Shown: in pieces, positions 59,661-64,000 of the stretch
Layout of the letters: every line of letters starts with the position of its first letter
Numbering within the stretch: position 1 is the stretch's first letter
DNA from: Piscicola geometra
Lineage: Eukaryota; Annelida; Clitellata; Hirudinida; Piscicolidae
Direction: 5' to 3'
Assembly: GCA_943735955.1 (NCBI GenBank)
Contig: OX030956.1
Coordinates: 5,911,876 to 5,975,875 of the forward strand
DNA: 64,000 nt
Translations under genes and position numbers: made by a program
Notes under the pieces: generated by a model
The model's database searches: none
What the model saw: only the letters and a program-made list of their open reading frames with translations
Told to the model about the DNA's origin: nothing

Positions 59661-60139
59661 GTCTTACATGGTTCAGAGTGCACACCACCATATGCGTGGC
59701 CCCTTTTTGTATCGCCCACAAGCTTTAGCTGGTCAATGAAACAGGGAAAGTCGTCAAGATATGGATTTTTTTCAACGTCTCGGCTATGTACCGGTTATAT
59801 CTGGTGTCGTCCATTTTGATCAAGAGTGACAGGGTATTAACGATCCCAAGGAGGTACCGTCCCTGGTTCTCACTGTTAATCCCTCCCCAGAGGTCGTCTG
59901 CAGCCGTAGTGTCTGTAGGTGTAACCGTCTTATCGAAAGTGGGAGGAATAAAACCGTTACTTCAAATATCTTTGGTTAAAACATTGAAAAAAATTAATAT
60001 AAAATTAAATTAAGTTCATTAATTAATGAATAAATATTCAATTAGATTCATCAAATAAGTTATTACACATAGATATATAAATCGTTCAATATCATTAAAT
60101 ATATTTCAGCAATTCAACACACTTTAATAAATTCGCTAG
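59661..60139. other. Unassigned, partly coding-like sequence
   Basis: The minus strand at 59680-59940 has codon-like stretches (KNPYLDDFPCFIDQLKLVGD; DDLWGGINSENQGRYLLGIV) in different frames. Probably an old transposon; the family was not recognised. Confidence 0.35.
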
Positions 60140-60500
60140 CTAGCTATTCGACAATATGTATTTCGGCAATTCGCGCGGACACCGCCATGAGTATTTCGTC
60201 ATTTCTGCTGACACTCTGCGTGTGTGGAAAATCGCCTCCACGTGGCAAAACCACAATCTTGGATTTGTGGTGAAAAACGCCGGTAAGCTGAGTGAGCTTA
60301 CTTGTTGTGTTGGCTCTGCCCTCATCTCCTCCTCTGACGGAACTTTGAGTTGTATAAAATCGTCCATAACGTGCGTGTTCGGGGTCACCAATTATTACGA
60401 GTTATGAGTTAAGGAGACACAAGAAAGATATTTATTTACAAGAAGGCTTCCTTATATAAGGTACGCGAGACAAAGGAAATATCCAGGGCCTGTCTGGTGA
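60140..60500 (-). mobile_element. Ty3/gypsy-like remnant: LTR end, primer-binding site and gag N-terminus
   Basis: On the minus strand, CTTATATAAGG (TATA-like) and AATAAA near 60470-60435 are followed by TGGTGACCCCGAAC (about 60391-60378), which looks like a retroelement primer-binding site. A gag-like frame then starts MDDFIQLKVPSEEE. Residues LPAFFTTNPRLWFCHVEAIF match the LPPF-x-x-x-x-P-x-LWF-x-x-VEA-x-F signature of gypsy gag. The frame ends at 60140 and no pol follows. The LTR start was not identified. Confidence 0.6.
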
Positions 60501-60785
60501 GCCAAGTGCAAAGGTACAAAGTGCGTGCCTATTAATGGGCGAATTTAAATCGATTTTTAACTTTTTTTCACTGTTTGATTCAGAAATTATTAGAAAACAT
60601 GATGGAATAAAAAAATTTCTTTCAATATGCAGCATCTTCATTTTGTTAAACTAAAACAAGTGTGAAAAAAGTTCTAATTATTTAAAAAATTGTTATATTT
60701 TTCAATAATTTAATTTCTTCAACTTTTATGTCTTTATCGATACTTTCATCCTTGTTTCAGTTTAAGTGGGTAAAAGTTTTGCATA
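60501..60785. other. No recognised feature
   Basis: Possibly the 5' part of the LTR (to about 60530), then AT-rich sequence. Confidence 0.35.
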
Positions 60786-61158
60786 TTAAAGGTTCAGAAG
60801 AAATTTTTTGACCATTTTGTTTTCTATTAATTTCTGAGTCAAGCAGAGAACGAAATTTAAAGATCGATTCACATTTATCAAAGTTGTATACAAATGTAGA
60901 GGGGCATAAGATGATGCATTCTTATCAACTTGACTGACTGATGAAGTTGGTTGATTACAAGCCTGACTTGAAGAGTGTTGTGGTCGATCAGTGACTTTAG
61001 ACGGTAAAGATTCATCATCTCGAAACAAAGTGCGGTTAAATGGATAAATCCCACTTACCCTGAAAGAATGTTTTTTGGATTTAGAGCTAGTGGGAGGGCA
61101 AGTGCAACAATTTCTTCAGCCCTATCTCTGGCTCTTTTCAGCCATTTCGAGACATGCA
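60786..61158 (-). pseudogene. 3' end of a pogo-like (DDE_1) transposase
   Basis: The minus strand reads ALALPLALNPKNILSG, then after a few missing bases VSGIYPFNRTLFRDDE and KVTDRP, ending at the stop at 60786. This matches the C-terminal GF-x-x-TGI-x-P-x-N block of pogo/Tigger/CENP-B-type transposases. The DDE core is absent. It abuts the broken 3' end of the next LINE at about 61160. Confidence 0.6.
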
Positions 61159-61160
61159 TT

Positions 61161-62940
61161 TCAATATCTCTTTTGTTCCCATTGTGCGAGTAGGTTCAGG
61201 TCCTCCTGGAGGCGAGCAGCATCTTCGGGTTTGGTGACGGTGAGGTATGTTATGGTGTCGTCTGCAAAAAGTCTCACCTCAGAAGAGAGTCCTGTTGGTA
61301 GATCGTTGATATAGTATAGGAAGAGACTTGGCCCGAGAACCGATCCCTGGGGGACGCCTGACAGGACAGTTCCTTCATATGATGACTTTCCCTCGAGGAC
61401 TACCCTTTGACTGCGATTGGACAGGAAGCTAGCGATCCACCTATTCGTTTTGCCGTTGATACCATAGTGCTCTAGTTTGTGGATGAGTCTTGTGTGGCCA
61501 ACCTTGTCGAAGGCCTTGCTGAAGTCGAGTATGATGACGTCAGTTTGTTTGCCGTCTTCTAGTGCATTAATTAGGTCTGCAGTGAATTCAATAAGCTGTG
61601 TTTCGCATGAACGGCCATTTCTGAATCCATGTTGGTATTGGTACAGAATGTCGTTTCGGTTCCCGTGTTTCATTATCTGACTGGTGATTATGTGTTCCAT
61701 AGTCTTGCATGCTATGCTGGTCAGGGAGATTGGGCAGTAGTTGCTGGGGTCGTCTTTCGCGCCTTTTTTAAACACTGGAACCTCATTAGCTTTCCGCCAT
61801 TCTTGAGGGATCTGCCCCGTGTTGTACGATTTCCTGTATATGGTGGTTAGGATTGGAGCTATTGACTAGCATAGATGTTTGAGTATTTTGGGGCTTATTT
61901 TGTCTGGGCCAGGTGCCTTGTGTTCTTGCAGATTTTTCAATAGTTTTTCTACTCCTGGTACTGAGAGCTCTATGTCAGCCATTTGGGGGTAAGATGTGAT
62001 GTTGAGCAATAATTTGTCGGGTAGTGGGGCTTCTCTGGAAAATACAGACTCGAACTGGGCGTTCAGTATGTCCGCTTTTATTTTGGGATCTGTGGCATGT
62101 TGGCCGTTATGGCTTAATGGGTCTACTCCATTTACGTCTTTTCTCTGGTGCTTTACGAATGTCCAGAAGCGTTTCATTCCAGTGTATTCATTACTATTGG
62201 GGGCTGGGGTGATCAGGTTTTCTACGTAGCTCCAATATGCTCTTCTCGTCTCACGTTGGATAGTCCTCTTGAGGTCTCTTAGTTCCTCCTCGGTATTATG
62301 ATGTCTTAGATCACTGCTCTGTAAGACTTTCTTTTTTTTGTGCAATCTTTTTCTTCGTCTGATCATTCCCTGTATGTGTTGTGTGACCCAGGGTAGGTTG
62401 ACACTATCCTTACATGTTTTGTGCGGGATGTACTGATTGGTGTTCTTTTCCATGGATGCTTCAAATTCTTGCCATAGATCATCAGCTGAAGCTCCATTGT
62501 CTGCCGTGGCGCTTATTTTTTGACCGGTCAGTTCCATGGCTACCTCAAATTTTGGCCAGTTGGCCTTTTTGTACAGTGGGATTTGCCTTGGGGTTTGTTT
62601 GTGGCGTATGGTATTCAGGTTGAGGTCGACCAGCACTGCGTCGTGATCCGAGATCCCTGGGATTACCTTTACTTTGGTTACTCGCGTTGGATTATTTGTG
62701 AGCACTAGGTCGAGGGTGGCTTTGCCGCGGGTGGGTTCATCTACCACTTGTTCATAGCCTTGTTCTATTAATATGTCGGCAAACTTTTGATGGAGACGTG
62801 GGTAGTGGGATGATTCTGGTATGATGGTATTTGTTTCACCGTCCCAGCCTGGTAGATTGAAGTCGCCTGCTACCAGGGCGATGTGGCCTTTATCTGTGAG
62901 CATGGATAGGGATCTGTGGAGTTCATCCAGACTGGACTCA
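61161..62940 (-). mobile_element. Non-LTR retrotransposon, endonuclease-RT, one nonsense codon, both ends truncated
   Basis: A single minus-strand frame from about 62940 to 61161 is interrupted only by TAG at 61866-61868. Endonuclease: VAGDFNLPGWDG, VVDEPTRGKATLDLVLTNNP and GISDHDAVLVD (the SDH motif). Linker: GPDKISPKILKHLC. RT: NYCPISLTSIACKTMEHII, YQHGFRNGRSCETQL, ILDFSKAFDKVGH, SGVPQGSVLGPSLFLYYIND and VRLFADDTI (the FADD motif). The frame breaks after LLAQWEQKR, where pogo-like sequence begins, so RT thumb and 3' UTR are lost. The 5' half of the endonuclease is also missing. It is distinct from the WDTC1-intron LINE. Confidence 0.88.
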
Positions 62941-63525
62941 TCGTTTAAATAATATTATTGGGTGGGACAATGTCATCGATTACGGTTTCGTGTGAAGACA
63001 TTTTTGATTTTTTAAACTAGAGTACTAGTTTGATGGACATCACAGCCATCCCCCTAGCTGAGCGTGTTTTAGGACAGCGCCAAATGTCCGACAGTGAGTC
63101 TACGGACACTGTCAGGCCGCTGACCAATTTACCGGCTGGTCGGTGTCCGGGTGCTGTTTTTAGGGACAATTGCACGGTCCATCCTCTGGCAGGGAGTGAA
63201 GTAGGCCCTGCAGGCCTGCCGGCGGGGATACGGGCGCCGCCGACCTCGCCCAATTAGATAGATAATTGAAAGAAGAAGAGTGGTGGAGTGAGTAGGATTG
63301 ATGAAACGCATCCAACAATCAAACGCAGTCGTACACACAATCGGACTAAACTTTAACTTAATGATAACGTTAGATTTAGGCCATGCATCCCTCCTAGGCA
63401 TGCACACCATTCAAAGTTTCTTGGAGTAGTTGTAATACTAATATAGAGACAAATAGAAAGATTAAAGAGTGGTCGTGGTGGTACTACATTATTCTTATTT
63501 TATAACTGGTGAGCTTCGGAGAACA
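62941..63525. other. GC-rich unassigned block
   Basis: 63040-63255 is markedly GC-rich compared with the rest of the window (GCCGGCGGGGATACGGGCGC). It ends in CAATTAGATAGATAATTGAA, which could be a retroelement 3' tail. Open frames on both strands have no recognised motif. Confidence 0.4.
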
Positions 63526-64000
63526 ATTAAAATAAGGGCGGGGGGCCGAGGGAAAGTCCGGAAGCGCTGAAGCACCCACCGAGGACTCCAACGCTCTGGT
63601 ACGGGTTGCCTTGGACGACGCAGTCTCCCCTCAAGATAAGCCCAAAGAGAGCCCGCGCAGCCAAGGGAATGTCCACAACCCTTCCCGCAGAGAAAGCCAG
63701 GTACGCCCAGTTTTCGGTGACATCCACCAAGCACAGCACCTGACCAGCCTGCACTTCCGTCCTCATAATTCTACCTTCCTTTCTTAGCTCCTAACTCACC
63801 AGGCATTACGCAGATACATAAACCCGTTAGAATCAACGGGTCTAAACTCCGGGACCACTGAAGTCACCGGAGCCGCGGTGCTAGTAGGAGCCGGAAACTG
63901 GATTCCAACCCCGTCGGGGAAAGGTCACCTCCGAAAAGGAAAACCCCTCCCCCCGTCCGATAATTCGGCCGGTGTCCGCCTAGCTTGCCGTCACCTCGAG
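63526..64000. other. GC-rich sequence, possible 5' region of a retroelement or gene
   Basis: A minus-strand frame of 79 codons (63766-63527; MRTEVQAGQVLCLVDVTE onward) is open but unrecognised. 63780-64000 is GC-rich with repeated CCGGAGCC/CCGGAAAC motifs. Base composition differs sharply from the AT-rich neighbours. The block is cut by the window end. Confidence 0.35.

Noticed and set aside
63030..63257. 75-codon GC-rich ORF
   Set aside because: Open on both strands, which is expected for GC-rich sequence; no family recognised.

Overview
This window is animal nuclear DNA. Coding sequence is split by introns with GT/AG boundaries, and the background is AT-rich. It holds many microsatellites and minisatellites and several classes of metazoan transposon (non-LTR elements, MULE, hAT, pogo-like and gypsy-like remnants). 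The conserved genes (Shaker-type Kv1 channel, ONECUT, WDTC1, TMEM35A/NACHO) are bilaterian, but nothing fixes the phylum. A lophotrochozoan such as an annelid or mollusc is my guess from gene style (long His/Asp/Asn runs), not a result.

Layout. 1-17.4 kb: no gene found, only repeats and one or two tRNA-like SINE candidates. 17456-18234 (+): terminal exon of a ONECUT homeobox gene; the cut-domain exon was not found here. 18.2-23.4 kb: repeats and unassigned DNA. 23.46-25.70 kb (-): a gene built from several phase-compatible exons with two RRM-like folds. 26069-33881 (-): WDTC1 (DDB1-CUL4 substrate receptor), 13 phase-compatible exons giving 616 codons, missing only the extreme 5' end; its largest intron carries a non-LTR retrotransposon sitting inside an apparent old hAT element. 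35005-44588 (+): Shaker-type Kv1 channel in 7 exons, head to head with WDTC1, with an unusual 451-residue His/Asp-rich C-terminal tail on its own exon. 44.6-51.6 kb: repeats (including a 14-bp satellite) and a fold-back element. 51640-52645 (+): TMEM35A/NACHO in three exons, with a 273-bp MITE making up most of intron 2. 53.3-63 kb: a nested transposon graveyard (two MULEs, fragments of at least two non-LTR families, gypsy-like gag/LTR remnant, pogo-like transposase 3' end). 63-64 kb: GC-rich unassigned sequence.

Most notable pattern: all five long CA/GT microsatellites inside the reconstructed genes lie as (CA)n on the transcribed-sense strand, just upstream of a 3' splice site (0 to about 35 nt). 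Some CAT/CAC runs do the same, and one 5' splice site is the first unit of a minisatellite. Repeat tracts and splice sites are thus physically coupled in WDTC1 and the Kv gene. The genes do not form one pathway; the Kv channel and NACHO are both neuronal membrane genes, but their proximity may be chance.

All exon joins were made by eye from homology to family members, splice consensus and codon phase, with no alignment or transcript data.
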